64,000 bases of DNA. Origin: Neisseria sp. Its GTDB lineage: Bacteria > Pseudomonadota > Gammaproteobacteria > Burkholderiales > Neisseriaceae. A program made the position numbers and the translations under genes. Within the stretch, counting starts at the first letter, position 1. Every line of letters begins with the position of its first letter. Of the stretch, positions 54,882 through 64,000 are shown piece by piece. The notes beneath the pieces are model-generated. The model saw only the letters and a list, made by a program, of their open reading frames with translations, was not told where the DNA came from and did no database searches. The DNA is taken from assembly GCF_030527965.1 (NCBI RefSeq), contig NZ_JAUMZU010000009.1:32783-96782 (forward strand), read 5' to 3'.

Positions 54882-56225
54882 TTATTTCTGCCAATAAACT
54901 TTCACATTCACAAATTCGTACAAGCCGAACTCCGATAATTCCCTACCAAAGCCCGATGATTTTACGCCGCCGAAAGGCAAGCGCAAATCGCTGCTGGTGT
55001 GGCGATTGATATACACCGCACCTGTTTGCAACTCTTTGGCATAATGCCAAGCCATATTCTCATCACCCGAATAAATGCTTGCACCCAACCCAAACGGATT
55101 ATCATTAGCCAAACGAACCGCGTCCTCCGCATCCCGCGCTCGCACCAAAACCGCCACAGGCCCGAATACTTCCTCATGATAAATACGGCATCGAGGCGTT
55201 ACGCCCGCTAACACAGTGGCCGGATAAAACCAGCCGCTACCTTCAATCGGCTTGCCGCCGCAAAGAATTTCAGCGCCGTTTTCCACCGCATCCAATACCT
55301 GCTCATGCACGCGAAAGCGCAAGTCTTCGCGGTGTAACGGGGCAAGCGTGGTTTGCGGCAACATCGGATTTCCGGTTTTCAAACGGTTGCATTCGTCTAA
55401 AAACAACTTGGTAAACTCATCGGCAACTTCTTCGGCAACGATTATCCGCTTCGCCGCATTGCAAGATTGACCAGCATCACGGAAACGCGAATAACAGGCA
55501 TCTTTAGCCGCTTGCGCCAGATCTGCATCCGGCAACACGATAAAAGCATTGCTGCCGCCCAATTCTAACACCGCTTTCTTCAAATGAGCGCCCGCATGCC
55601 CCGCCAGAATCCGCCCGACTTCCACAGAGCCGGTAAACGCCAGCGCATCGGTATCGGCAATGGCATGAGGCACATCGTCATGAGAAAGCCATGCCGGTAT
55701 CAATGGCAGCTCATCTCCCACCAAATCAAACAAAGCCGCCGTAACCCGCGCCACGCTGGGCGCCGGCTTAACCGCACAAGCATTACCCGCGCACAAAGCC
55801 GACACGGCAAAGCGCAAAATCTGCCATATCGGATAATTCCACGGCATCACGGCCAAAACCACACCCAAAGGCTCAAAACGAACTTGGCTCAAACTAGCTT
55901 GGGTAGCGATGGTTTTATGCGCCAACAGCTCTGGAGAAAGACGGCTGTAATACCGAATCAACTCCACCGATTTATCCAGCTCTGCCTCACATTCCCGCAA
56001 GCAACGCCCTACTTCCTCGCATACCATGCGGGCCAGCTCATCGCGTTTGCTCTGCAGCCGGCTGCCGAACTCCGATAGCAAGGCCGCCCTTCTGGTTACC
56101 GGCATATCAGCAAAAACCTTCTGCCTTGCGCGCAACTCGGTTAGCGCTCGTTTAAATTCAGCATAATTTTCTGCTTCACGTTCAAACAAAATTTCCTGCG
56201 TAATGGCATACTTGCTACGAAACAC
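54882..56225 (-). CDS. NAD(P)-dependent succinate-semialdehyde-type dehydrogenase
   Basis: 447 residues, close to the 450-460 of Sad-type enzymes. The general base Glu is in LELGGSNAF, and the catalytic Cys in GQSCNAAKRI. The PWNYPIWQ oxyanion stretch and the C-terminal PFGGVKSSGFGRE are intact. It oxidises an aldehyde, by family succinate semialdehyde, to the acid. A GTG start is used; TGGAG lies five bases upstream. No GABA transaminase is nearby, so the true substrate is uncertain. Confidence 0.88.
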   Translation of the reverse strand: MFRSKYAITQEILFEREAENYAEFKRALTELRARQKVFADMPVTRRAALLSEFGSRLQSKRDELARMVCEEVGRCLRECEAELDKSVELIRYYSRLSPELLAHKTIATQASLSQVRFEPLGVVLAVMPWNYPIWQILRFAVSALCAGNACAVKPAPSVARVTAALFDLVGDELPLIPAWLSHDDVPHAIADTDALAFTGSVEVGRILAGHAGAHLKKAVLELGGSNAFIVLPDADLAQAAKDACYSRFRDAGQSCNAAKRIIVAEEVADEFTKLFLDECNRLKTGNPMLPQTTLAPLHREDLRFRVHEQVLDAVENGAEILCGGKPIEGSGWFYPATVLAGVTPRCRIYHEEVFGPVAVLVRARDAEDAVRLANDNPFGLGASIYSGDENMAWHYAKELQTGAVYINRHTSSDLRLPFGGVKSSGFGRELSEFGLYEFVNVKVYWQK

Positions 56226-56481
56226 AACGGCTCCAGTTCCCCAAACTAAAACGATATTGAATCATATCCTATCCGAAGCTTTTTTACATATTTTTTTCTG
56301 AAATAACAATTCAAAGCGAAATGCGAGTTGCATTCAACCCCGTTCAGACAGGCATTGGTAATACGCATACACATTTAAAACTATCAGCGTAATTTACAAT
56401 TCCAATACTTGTAATAAAAACAGTTTGCATTTATATTTAGCGCCTACATCCAATAACACAAACCCGCCGCGGAGTATGATT

Positions 56482-56688
56482 ATGTTTGTATGTATCTGCA
56501 ATGCCATTACCGACCATCAAATAAAAGAAACCGTTGCCGCAGGTGCCAACACATTAAGCGATTTGCAGGCACAGCTCGGCGTAGCCACCTGCTGCGGTTG
56601 TTGCAGTGATCTGGCTTCTTCTTTTCTCTCCGCCAATAACGCTCAAGGCCAAAGCAGCGTTACCGCCGGAATCAAAGTGTCTGCATAA
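56482..56688 (+). CDS. bfd: Bacterioferritin-associated ferredoxin (2Fe-2S)
   Basis: 68 residues from the ATG at 56482, with GGAG seven bases upstream; a nearby ATG two codons before has too little space. The four cysteines of the Bfd cluster appear as CIC near residue 4 and CCGCC (about 38-42). Bfd takes iron out of bacterioferritin by reducing it. No bfr gene is in the window. Single-gene unit with a DUS terminator. A lone DUS lies upstream at 56343-56354. Confidence 0.88.
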   Translation: MFVCICNAITDHQIKETVAAGANTLSDLQAQLGVATCCGCCSDLASSFLSANNAQGQSSVTAGIKVSA

Positions 56689-56717
56689 ACTTATGACGCC
56701 GCACAACAGTATCCGCT

Positions 56718-56754
56718 AATGCCTGCCTGAAAGAAAGCTTTCAGACAGGCATTT
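56718..56754. terminator. DUS pair after bfd
   Basis: AATGCCTGCCTGAAAG pairs with CTTTCAGACAGGCATT with one mismatch and a short loop. One arm has the CTGCC variant. Confidence 0.75.
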
Positions 56755-56839
56755 TCACGTTCTTTAAGGATATAACGAAATTTAAACCAAATCTCTTATA
56801 GAATGGCGCTTTTCTTATTTTTCCAAACATGAAAGCATA

Positions 56840-57814
56840 ATGATGAAAACTACCCTCAAACTCGGCTCCTTAGCCTTGGTCGCAGCCCTTTCGCTGGCTG
56901 CCTGTAAACCTGAAAACAATGCGGGGAAAGCCGCCTCTAACGCAGCAAGCGCCGCATCAGGCCCGGCCAGCGCCGCCGCCAATACCCCCAGCAACATAGC
57001 GCCGACCACCGTGGGCTACGCGCTGGGTCTGCAATTTACCGATTTCGTTACCTCTGCCTACAAACAGCGCGGCGTCAAACTCGATAACGCCTATCTGCTC
57101 GAAAACATGAAAGCGGTTGCCCAAGGCAAAGCACCTTTGTTCAGCCAAGAAACATTCGCCAAACTTTCATCTGAAATACCGGCTATTATGCAGCAAGCCG
57201 CCTCAAACACCGCACCGAAATTCAGCGAAGAACAATTGAAAACCCTGAGCGGCGTACTCGGCGCCCAGATTGGCAGCGGCTTCCAAGGCGCACAGCAAGC
57301 CAAAGTCAACCTTGATTTCAACAGCTTTGTGACCGCCGTAACCGACTCCGTGGAAGGCAAAAAAACGCAAATGACTCTGGAGCAAGCCGGCCAAACCCTA
57401 CAGGCAGTTGAAGACAGCTATACGCAACAAGAGCTGGAAAAAGGCCAGGCTTTCCTGAAAGAAAACGGCAGTAAAGAAGGCGTGAAAACCACCGCCAGCG
57501 GCCTGCAATACAAAATCACCAAAGAAGGTACCGGCAAACAGCCGAAAGCCACCGATAAAGTCAGCATCTCTTATGTCGGCAAGTTGATTGACGGCACCGA
57601 ATTCGACAACAGCCAAGGCAAACCCGTTTCCTTCGCATTGAACCAAGTTATTCCCGGCTGGACTGAAGGCATACAGCTCTTAAAAGAAGGCAGCGAGGCA
57701 ACGCTCTACATCCCGTCTGAGCTGGCTTACGGCAAAAATCCGCCGCCGCAAAGCAAAATCATGCCCAACTCCGTTTTGGTTTTTGACGTAAAACTGGAAA
57801 AAGTCGGCAAATAA
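56840..57814 (+). CDS. FKBP-type peptidyl-prolyl isomerase lipoprotein (Mip-like)
   Basis: 324 residues. The lipobox LSLAAC sets the lipid Cys near residue 22, followed by an Ala/Ser-rich linker to about 55. The C-terminal FKBP domain (about 215-322) holds YVGKLIDGTEFDNS and VIPGWTEGIQLLKEG. Between them lie two FKBP_N-type helical segments, around 57-125 and 130-195, where typical Mip proteins (about 270 residues) have one. So the dimer or spacer arm looks doubled. It is an outer-membrane or periplasmic folding helper; in Neisseria the related Mip is surface-exposed. Two ATG codons are adjacent; the first is used. Confidence 0.88.
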   Translation: MMKTTLKLGSLALVAALSLAACKPENNAGKAASNAASAASGPASAAANTPSNIAPTTVGYALGLQFTDFVTSAYKQRGVKLDNAYLLENMKAVAQGKAPLFSQETFAKLSSEIPAIMQQAASNTAPKFSEEQLKTLSGVLGAQIGSGFQGAQQAKVNLDFNSFVTAVTDSVEGKKTQMTLEQAGQTLQAVEDSYTQQELEKGQAFLKENGSKEGVKTTASGLQYKITKEGTGKQPKATDKVSISYVGKLIDGTEFDNSQGKPVSFALNQVIPGWTEGIQLLKEGSEATLYIPSELAYGKNPPPQSKIMPNSVLVFDVKLEKVGK

Positions 57815-57829
57815 GCGCTCTCAACCATC

Positions 57830-57873
57830 AATGCCTGTCTGAAAAACCGATTGGTTATTTTCAGACAGGCATT
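57830..57873. terminator. Inverted DUS pair after the FKBP gene
   Basis: 16-bp perfect stem with a 12-base loop and flanking TTTT. Confidence 0.85.
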
Positions 57874-57899
57874 TTGTTTGCCCGTTGGAAATGGTTTAA

Positions 57900-59237
<1,338 letters not shown>

Positions 59238-59261
59238 AAACGAAATATAATGAATAGCATC

Positions 59262-59300
59262 AAAAAGCCTGTCTGAAACAAATTTTCAGACAGGCTTTTT
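59262..59300. terminator. Inverted DUS pair between serS and the GNAT gene
   Basis: 17-bp perfect stem with a 5-base loop; the right arm touches the stop codon of the leftward GNAT gene. Serves both converging genes. Confidence 0.85.
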
Positions 59301-59791
59301 TAATAATCATCAAGATATTTTCGCATCAATTCGCATTCCACCGAAACTTCCAGATTCAAGGGCAGAATGGCTGAACCCAACGAGCGGTAACCATTGATGC
59401 GGTAAAAACCGACGGAATTAACCGATGCATAAAGCTTCAAAAACCCCAAGCCCGAATGAGCGGCCAGCGCTTCGGCACGATTAAGCAAGGCCGTACCCAA
59501 CCCCCGATTATGCAGAAACGGATGAACGTATAAAGCATCAAGCTGAGATTGAACAAAATCAATCTGAAAAAAACCGCGTATGCGCCTTTGATATTCAATC
59601 ACCCATAAGGCTTTGTTGGTATTGTTTAAAACTTCGCGGTAGCTGTCGGGATGCAGCAAGGCGCTCCAGGCTTCCAAAACACGGCGATCATAGCTATGCT
59701 CGCAGGTATATTGCACGGAAAACCGATGCGTATTATGAATAGCTTCGCAATCATCAGGCAAAGCCGGGCGCAGTACAGTAAACAGGCTCAT
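59300..59791 (-). CDS. GNAT family N-acetyltransferase
   Basis: 163 residues. The GNAT core has the acetyl-CoA loop HNRGLGTALLNRAEALA in the right place, then LKLYASVNSVGFYRINGYRSLG, the usual motif B pattern. The family acetylates amines; the substrate is unknown. A 26-codon open frame ends in a four-base overlap with its start, which suggests a short upstream partner or a coupled leader. Confidence 0.85.
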   Translation of the reverse strand: MSLFTVLRPALPDDCEAIHNTHRFSVQYTCEHSYDRRVLEAWSALLHPDSYREVLNNTNKALWVIEYQRRIRGFFQIDFVQSQLDALYVHPFLHNRGLGTALLNRAEALAAHSGLGFLKLYASVNSVGFYRINGYRSLGSAILPLNLEVSVECELMRKYLDDY

Positions 59792-59868
59792 ATCCGCACC
59801 ACCATATCTGCAATATTGTTATCAACGCTGTCGATATTGTCTGAAATAATCCGTATTTGTGTTGTCAT
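59788..59868 (-). CDS. Possible 26-residue leader or partner peptide of the GNAT gene
   Basis: Starts MTTQIRIISDNIDSVD and ends in TGA that overlaps the GNAT start (ATGA). The chain is acidic and would suit a short amphipathic helix. The ribosome site is weak (AAAGAA). I recognise no family. It could be a translational coupling leader rather than a product. Confidence 0.3.
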   Translation of the reverse strand: MTTQIRIISDNIDSVDNNIADMVVRI

Positions 59869-59951
59869 ATTTTTATTCTTTAACCAACTGTCTAAACACC
59901 TTATGCCGCTTCAGGCATTGCCCTATCGAAGCGCCACAGGCTGTTTTTTAA

Positions 59952-59971
59952 GTATCTATCCAGAAAGATAC
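59952..59971. repeat. GTATC-N10-GATAC dyad, copy 2
   Basis: 16 of 20 bases match the copy at 15435-15454, including the spacer end GAAA. Confidence 0.35.
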
Positions 59972-60060
59972 AGAATGCTCCGTATCGATTTTCTCACTGA
60001 GATGCTTTGAGAAACAAGTGCTGTTGTGTCATTTTGTAAAAGTAGCATGACCAAAACACA

Positions 60061-60101
60061 ATTTCAGACAGCCTTTACGGAGCAAGCGGGCTGTCTGAAA
60101 T
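60061..60101. terminator. Variant DUS-like hairpin after the SIMPL gene
   Basis: ATTTCAGACAGCC and GGCTGTCTGAAAT pair over 13 bp with a 15-base loop. The word is GGCTGTCTGAA, lacking the usual GCC, so it is a diverged or mixed dialect copy. Position suits a terminator for the leftward SIMPL gene. Confidence 0.6.
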
Positions 60102-60110
60102 ATTTTAAGA

Positions 60111-60863
60111 TTAATCGATACCGTATTCTATCGTTACCACTAATCTTACCTGTTTGCCCACGGTGGTTTTATCATACGAACCGCCGTAATCGTCGCCGTC
60201 GCTGCTGCCGCTGTCGGCATAAATATTAAACGATCCCTGAGAGGCCGAACGCATGGCGCCAACCTTACCGCCGCCGGTTTTGGCAAATTCGGCAGCGCGT
60301 TTCTGCGCATCTTCAGTTGCCTGCGTAATCAAATCCCGCTTGATGGTTTCCAAGTTTCCGAGCAAATATTGCGGGCTGCTGAAAGTAATCCGGTCATTGC
60401 CCGCCCTCAATTTAAGAACCGCCTTTTGCGCAGCCTGCACTTTATCCAATTTTTTGGTATTCACGTCAACCGACAAGGTCCCGTCATAACCATTCGGCCG
60501 TTGCCCTACCGTTTCGCCTTTTTCATCTTTGATATCGACATAAACGCGTTCTACGTTTGGCAAACCGACTTTCATTTCAGCTTCATCAAACCCTTGTTTT
60601 CTCAGAAATGCCGTCAATTTTTTCTGCTCGGCATCCAATTCGTCCAACACACTTTGATATGTTTCTCCGTGCAATGACACGCCGGTGGTCCAAATCGCAC
60701 TGTCGGATTGGAAGTTTTTCTCTGCCAAGCCCTTTACCGTAATCGTGCCGGGCTGCCGAAAGTTTTTAAACTGCACACCTAAAACGAATGCGGCCGCTAT
60801 CAAACCGAGCGCCAACAACACGCCCAAAATCGGCAGCGATGAATTTTGATTTTTTTCCGACAT
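60111..60863 (-). CDS. SIMPL domain protein (DUF541)
   Basis: 250 residues from the ATG at 60863, with AAGGA eight bases upstream; an in-frame extension of 12 codons is less likely. A signal anchor (about 10-32, LPILGVLLALGLIAAAFVLG) is followed by the SIMPL domain to the end, with ITVKGLAEKNFQSD near the start of the domain. The family is periplasmic and its role is not settled; it resembles BP26-type proteins that can form rings. Gly/Ser/Asp/Tyr-rich stretch near residues 218-236. Single-gene unit. Confidence 0.85.
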   Translation of the reverse strand: MSEKNQNSSLPILGVLLALGLIAAAFVLGVQFKNFRQPGTITVKGLAEKNFQSDSAIWTTGVSLHGETYQSVLDELDAEQKKLTAFLRKQGFDEAEMKVGLPNVERVYVDIKDEKGETVGQRPNGYDGTLSVDVNTKKLDKVQAAQKAVLKLRAGNDRITFSSPQYLLGNLETIKRDLITQATEDAQKRAAEFAKTGGGKVGAMRSASQGSFNIYADSGSSDGDDYGGSYDKTTVGKQVRLVVTIEYGID

Positions 60864-61030
60864 GTTTATTTTCCTTTGCGTTAATGTGATATTTTTCAAG
60901 CGATATGGTGTTCTTTAACACTCAATCAACAATACCGACTCGCCCATCTATATTTTCAACCGACTCGCCCGCAGGTTAAGCCTACAAAAATTACAAAGCA
61001 ACAGAATATCGTTTTTGCCGAAACCGTTTT

Positions 61031-61042
61031 TTCAGACAGGCA
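61031..61042 (-). repeat. Single DUS abutting the purK stop codon
   Basis: Exact TGCCTGTCTGAA on the minus strand, next to the purK stop. Unpaired. Confidence 0.85.
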
Positions 61043-62179
61043 TTATAGGCACCCATGCAATTTTTTTGCCGTTTCAAATGCGGCTGCCGCATCATCCGCC
61101 AGCACCGTAAAATGCCCCATTTTCCGGCCTTGTCGGGCAACCTTTTTTCCATATTGATGCAAATGAGCGGTCACATGGTTTTGCAACGGCAGCCAATCGG
61201 GCTGGTCATTTCCACGCCACACATCGCCCAGAATATTGGCCATGCAACACGGTGATAACAGGCGCGTATCGGCCGGCGCCAAACCGCACATAATACGCAC
61301 TTGCTGTTGAAATTGATCGGCCGCGCAGGCATCGATGGTATGATGGCCCGAATTATGCGGGCGCGGGGCGATTTCGTTGATAATCAATTCCTGTGCATCG
61401 CCAACCACAAACATCTCTACCGCCAGCACACCGACATAATCCAATTCCTCAGCCAATCGGCACGCCATCTGCCGCGCTTTTTCCTGTACGGTTTCGCTCA
61501 AACGCGCGGGAACGATGGAATAAGCAAGAATGCCGTTTTCATGAATATTCTCCGCCGGATCGAAAACCTGTATTCGGCTGTTATCAAGCCGGCATACGAT
61601 AACCGAAATCTCACTGCGCAAATCCACCATTTTTTCCAATACGCAATCTACGTCGCCAAGCTCTGCATAAGCGGTTCTCAATTCGCCTATCGTTTTAACG
61701 CGAATCTGACCTTTCCCATCATAGCCCAGCGTAGCGGTTTTCAGAATACCCGGCAGCAAGGCTGCATCGATTTGGTTAAGCGCTTCTTGGGTTTGAATGG
61801 CTTGATAAGGAGCCGTTGACAAACCGGCTTGTTGGATTCGCGCTTTCTCCTGAATACGGTTTTGCGCCACGGCAACGCAATCGCCGCTTGGCGATACCAC
61901 CGTATGCTGTGCCAGAAAGCGCATGGCGTCGGCGCTGACGTTTTCAAATTCAGTGGTTACGGCGGCGCATGCGGCCAATTCGTTCAAAGCCGCTTCATCA
62001 TCAAACGCAGCGCACAAATGACGGTCGGCAAAGGCGGCGGCCGGTGCATTCGGGTCGGGGTCAAGCACAGTAATGCAATACCCCATGGTTTTGGCAGCGA
62101 TGGTAAACATACGGCCGAGCTGGCCGCCGCCAAGAATGCCCAACATGGCAGGAGGAAGAATAGGTTGGATTGGTTTCAT
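61043..62179 (-). CDS. purK: 5-(carboxyamino)imidazole ribonucleotide synthase
   Basis: 378 residues from the ATG at 62179 (MKPIQPILPPAMLGILGGGQLGRMF); 15 upstream in-frame codons lack family likeness. The ATP-grasp enzyme shows the N-terminal GILGGGQLGRM loop, the KTATLGYDGKGQ ATP-binding stretch and NEIAPRPHNSGHHTIDA near the C-terminal part. It carboxylates aminoimidazole ribonucleotide with bicarbonate and ATP in purine synthesis. purE is not next to it. A DUS terminator lies between it and the yfaE gene upstream. Confidence 0.95.
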   Translation of the reverse strand: MKPIQPILPPAMLGILGGGQLGRMFTIAAKTMGYCITVLDPDPNAPAAAFADRHLCAAFDDEAALNELAACAAVTTEFENVSADAMRFLAQHTVVSPSGDCVAVAQNRIQEKARIQQAGLSTAPYQAIQTQEALNQIDAALLPGILKTATLGYDGKGQIRVKTIGELRTAYAELGDVDCVLEKMVDLRSEISVIVCRLDNSRIQVFDPAENIHENGILAYSIVPARLSETVQEKARQMACRLAEELDYVGVLAVEMFVVGDAQELIINEIAPRPHNSGHHTIDACAADQFQQQVRIMCGLAPADTRLLSPCCMANILGDVWRGNDQPDWLPLQNHVTAHLHQYGKKVARQGRKMGHFTVLADDAAAAFETAKKLHGCL

Positions 62180-62221
62180 AATTATGCGCTCGGCCGGAAG
62201 GCCTTTAGGATTGTTTATCTT

Positions 62222-62256
62222 CAATGCCTGTCTGAAAAAATTTCAGACAGGCATTG
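62222..62256. terminator. Inverted DUS pair between yfaE and purK
   Basis: 16-bp perfect stem with a 3-base loop, downstream of yfaE on the minus strand. Confidence 0.85.
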
Positions 62257-62339
62257 CTTATTCTATCTCAAATCGGCCACTGCATTCTGCAGCAAGACTC
62301 TCTTTGCTTCACACCGCGGCTCTTGATAGCCCCGGAGAT

Positions 62340-62645
62340 TCATTCACTGTCTTTGTCAAACAAGTCGGGCTCAAACAAATCCGGCTCTTCAAGCCGACTG
62401 TCGCAATCGATGCGTATCGGTTCGTCCACCCGGCAGCAGCAAGGCAGAATCTCGCCGGGCGCAACGAAAGCCAGCGGAAAATTAGGGTAGCTAACCTTGC
62501 CGGATAGGATTTTGACGCGACAGGAACCGCAATAACCGTTACGACACTGGTATTCGATTTCATGGCCAGTTCGCTCCAAACCTTCAAGTAAGGTTTCGCC
62601 TTCCTGCAACTCAAAAGCTTTGTCATTGGTGGTAATCAGGGGCAT
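62340..62645 (-). CDS. yfaE: 2Fe-2S ferredoxin YfaE, RNR maintenance protein
   Basis: 101 residues. Plant-type ferredoxin with cysteines in CRNGYCGSC and the later CCC. YfaE supplies electrons to rebuild the di-iron tyrosyl radical cofactor of NrdB; its place directly after nrdB supports this. The C-terminal tail after about residue 80 is acidic. A 9-bp hairpin lies in the gap between the two genes, so its level may be lower than NrdB's. Confidence 0.92.
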   Translation of the reverse strand: MPLITTNDKAFELQEGETLLEGLERTGHEIEYQCRNGYCGSCRVKILSGKVSYPNFPLAFVAPGEILPCCCRVDEPIRIDCDSRLEEPDLFEPDLFDKDSE

Positions 62646-62666
62646 TACGGTATCTTAAAAATCAAA

Positions 62667-62691
62667 GCCGTTTCAAAAAACATGAAACGGC
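62667..62691 (-). terminator. Hairpin between nrdB and yfaE
   Basis: GCCGTTTCA and TGAAACGGC form a 9-bp perfect stem with a 7-base loop; on the minus strand TTTGATTTTT follows. It may partly terminate nrdB transcription. It is not a DUS. Confidence 0.55.
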
Positions 62692-62717
62692 GGCAGAAAT
62701 CGGGCAAAGTAAAAGCT

Positions 62718-63872
62718 TTACAACTCGAAATCGCCTAAATCTTCTGCTTTAACTTCAGCATCAATCTGACCGATAAGGTAAGAGCTGATTTCCACTTCCT
62801 GCGGTGCAACCTGCACGTTGTCGGAAGAAAGCCATGCGTTAATCCACGGAATCGGATTCTGGTTGGAGCCGGCAAAAGCGGGCCGCAGGCCGACCGCAAT
62901 CATACGCAAATTGGTAATATATTCGATATATTGGCCAAGAATATCTTTGTTCAAACCGATCATCGAACCGTCTTTAAACAAATATTCCGCCCATTCTTTT
63001 TCCTGCATCCCTGCTTTTTTAAACAGCTCGAAACACTCTTCTTCCAATTCGGCCGCCACTTCGGCCATATCCGAACCGTCTACTCCGTTGCGCATCAGAT
63101 TGAGCATGTGTTGCGTACTGGTCAAATGCAAAGCTTCGTCGCGAGCAATCAATTTAATGATTTTGGCATTACCTTCCATCAGCTCCCGCTCTGCAAAAGC
63201 AAACGAACAGGCAAAAGAAACATAAAACCGAATCGCTTCCAACACGTTTACGCACATCAGGCAGAGATAAAGCTTTTTCTTCAGCTCGCGCTGATTAATC
63301 TCAATGGTTTTACCGTTAACATGATGCGAACCTTCGCCCAGTAGGTTGTAATATTGGCTGTATTCGATTAAATCATCGTAATAGCAGGCAATATCTTCGG
63401 CACGCGCCTGGATGTAGGCATTTTCCACGATATCGTCGAACACAATAGACGGGTCGTTCACAATATTACGGATAATATGGGTATAGCTGCGCGAATGGAT
63501 GGTTTCGCTGAAACTCCAGGTTTCAATCCAGGTTTCCAATTCAGGAATCGAAACCAGCGGCAGCAAAGCAACGTTAGGGCTGCGCCCTTGAATCGAATCC
63601 AGCAACGTTTGATATTTTAAATTGCTAATGAAAATGTGTTTTTCATGTTCGGGCAAATTTTGATAGTCGATGCGGTCGCGCGATACGTCGATTTCCTCCG
63701 GCCGCCAGAAAAACGACAATTGTTTTTCAATCAGCTTCTCAAAAACTTCGTATTTCTGCTGGTCATAACGCGCAACGTTTACGGGCTGACCGAAAAACAT
63801 CGGCTCCCTCAGTACGTCATTTTTTTCTTTACTGAACGTGCTGTATGACATAACCAAATGTTCGCAGGACAT
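62718..63872 (-). CDS. nrdB: Class Ia ribonucleotide reductase beta subunit
   Basis: 384 residues. Di-iron ligands are visible in [12 protein letters not shown] and the later [13 protein letters not shown], and the radical tyrosine follows the first motif as in E. coli. It makes deoxynucleotides with NrdA. The ATG at 63872 has GGAAG seven bases before it; a second ATG seven codons in lacks a ribosome site. nrdA is not within 128 bases upstream, where an insertion-like end begins, so the usual nrdA-nrdB order may be interrupted or the gene moved. yfaE follows. Confidence 0.96.
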   Translation of the reverse strand: MSCEHLVMSYSTFSKEKNDVLREPMFFGQPVNVARYDQQKYEVFEKLIEKQLSFFWRPEEIDVSRDRIDYQNLPEHEKHIFISNLKYQTLLDSIQGRSPNVALLPLVSIPELETWIETWSFSETIHSRSYTHIIRNIVNDPSIVFDDIVENAYIQARAEDIACYYDDLIEYSQYYNLLGEGSHHVNGKTIEINQRELKKKLYLCLMCVNVLEAIRFYVSFACSFAFAERELMEGNAKIIKLIARDEALHLTSTQHMLNLMRNGVDGSDMAEVAAELEEECFELFKKAGMQEKEWAEYLFKDGSMIGLNKDILGQYIEYITNLRMIAVGLRPAFAGSNQNPIPWINAWLSSDNVQVAPQEVEISSYLIGQIDAEVKAEDLGDFEL

Positions 63873-63949
63873 TACTCGACTTCCCTTAAAGATGAAATTT
63901 AATTGGTTGCCATTTTACCCTAAATTGACCCTTAACCAGGATAAAATAA

Positions 63950-64000
63950 GGGGCTGTCCTAGATAACTAGTACAAATCATGCTTTACTAATTGTTTTAAA
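63950..64000. mobile_element. Possible end of an IS1016/IS5-like insertion sequence
   Basis: The sequence GGGGCTGTCCTAGATAACTAG starts at 63950 and runs to the window edge with AT-rich sequence. It resembles the terminal inverted repeat of neisserial IS5/IS1016-type elements as I remember them. No transposase is visible in the remaining 30 bases. Confidence 0.4.

Larger units (their letters stand above)
59869..60110. other. Non-coding gap between the GNAT and SIMPL genes
   Basis: About 240 bases (320 with the small open frame). It holds a second GTATC-N10-GATAC dyad (59952-59971) and a DUS-like inverted pair (60061-60101). No promoter is convincing. Confidence 0.5.

Noticed and set aside
55584..56078. 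164-codon open frame on the plus strand rich in Arg, His and Gln
   Set aside because: Antisense to the dehydrogenase gene and without family resemblance.

Overview
The window looks like chromosomal DNA of a member of the Neisseriaceae, most likely a Neisseria species. The strongest sign is about sixty copies or near-copies of a 12-mer, TGCCTGTCTGAA. Many sit as tight inverted pairs just after genes, as the DNA uptake sequence (DUS) does in Neisseria. From memory, this spelling is the TG-wadDUS dialect named after Neisseria wadsworthii; I cannot check this here. Gene content agrees: NsrR, a quinol-type NorB, NnrS, neisserial Mip-like FKBP and a DpnI-like enzyme. I see no tRNA, rRNA, CRISPR array or prophage.

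Layout. 0.2-6.5 kb (minus): marC, then the rod-shape operon mreB-mreC-mreD-mrdA-rodA, read right to left. 6.7-10.9 kb (plus): gatC-gatA-gatB, split by an AT-rich DpnI-type restriction gene. 10.9-15.1 kb (minus): an OPT transporter and transketolase. 15.1-15.6 kb: a gap with a Fur-box-like site. 15.6-20.5 kb: a FemAB/GNAT-like gene, ubiJ-like, an SDR, pheA and a Bcr-type MFS pump. 20.7-24.4 kb: norB, a Haemophilus-type uptake-signal hairpin, a near-perfect Zur box and a DUF4198 protein. 24.6-29.7 kb: an iron-sulfur flavin-type reductase, a likely FNR-driven small RNA, ppiB and two nitrate/nitrite transporters. 30-36 kb: a JmjC/cupin protein and the haem genes hemC, hemD, hemX and hemY, with a membrane cold-shock/Excalibur protein among them. 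36-39 kb: the nitric oxide group nsrR, hemerythrin and nnrS. 39-46 kb: recB and a broken TonB-dependent siderophore receptor. 46-54 kb: macro domain protein, TrmH-type methyltransferase, thiD, gshA and the leucine genes leuC-(entericidin)-leuD-yhcH-leuB. 54-64 kb: YwqK-like MORN protein, semialdehyde dehydrogenase, bfd, FKBP lipoprotein, serS, GNAT, SIMPL protein, purK, yfaE and nrdB. The right edge appears to enter an insertion sequence.

How the parts fit. Most genes are housekeeping (cell shape, translation, central metabolism, haem, leucine, deoxynucleotides). The adaptive theme is life with little oxygen and with nitrogen oxides: NsrR senses NO, NorB removes it, NnrS and hemerythrin protect iron, NarK-type carriers move nitrate and nitrite, and a class II FNR promoter drives an apparent sRNA. 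A second theme is gene exchange: DUS, a Pasteurellaceae-type uptake signal, a DpnI-like enzyme and a possible IS end. Metal control shows as Zur-like and Fur-like sites and a decayed siderophore receptor. The best candidates for something new are the FNR-driven RNA, the Zur-controlled DUF4198 gene beside the foreign uptake signal, and the Fur-box gap at 15.25 kb.
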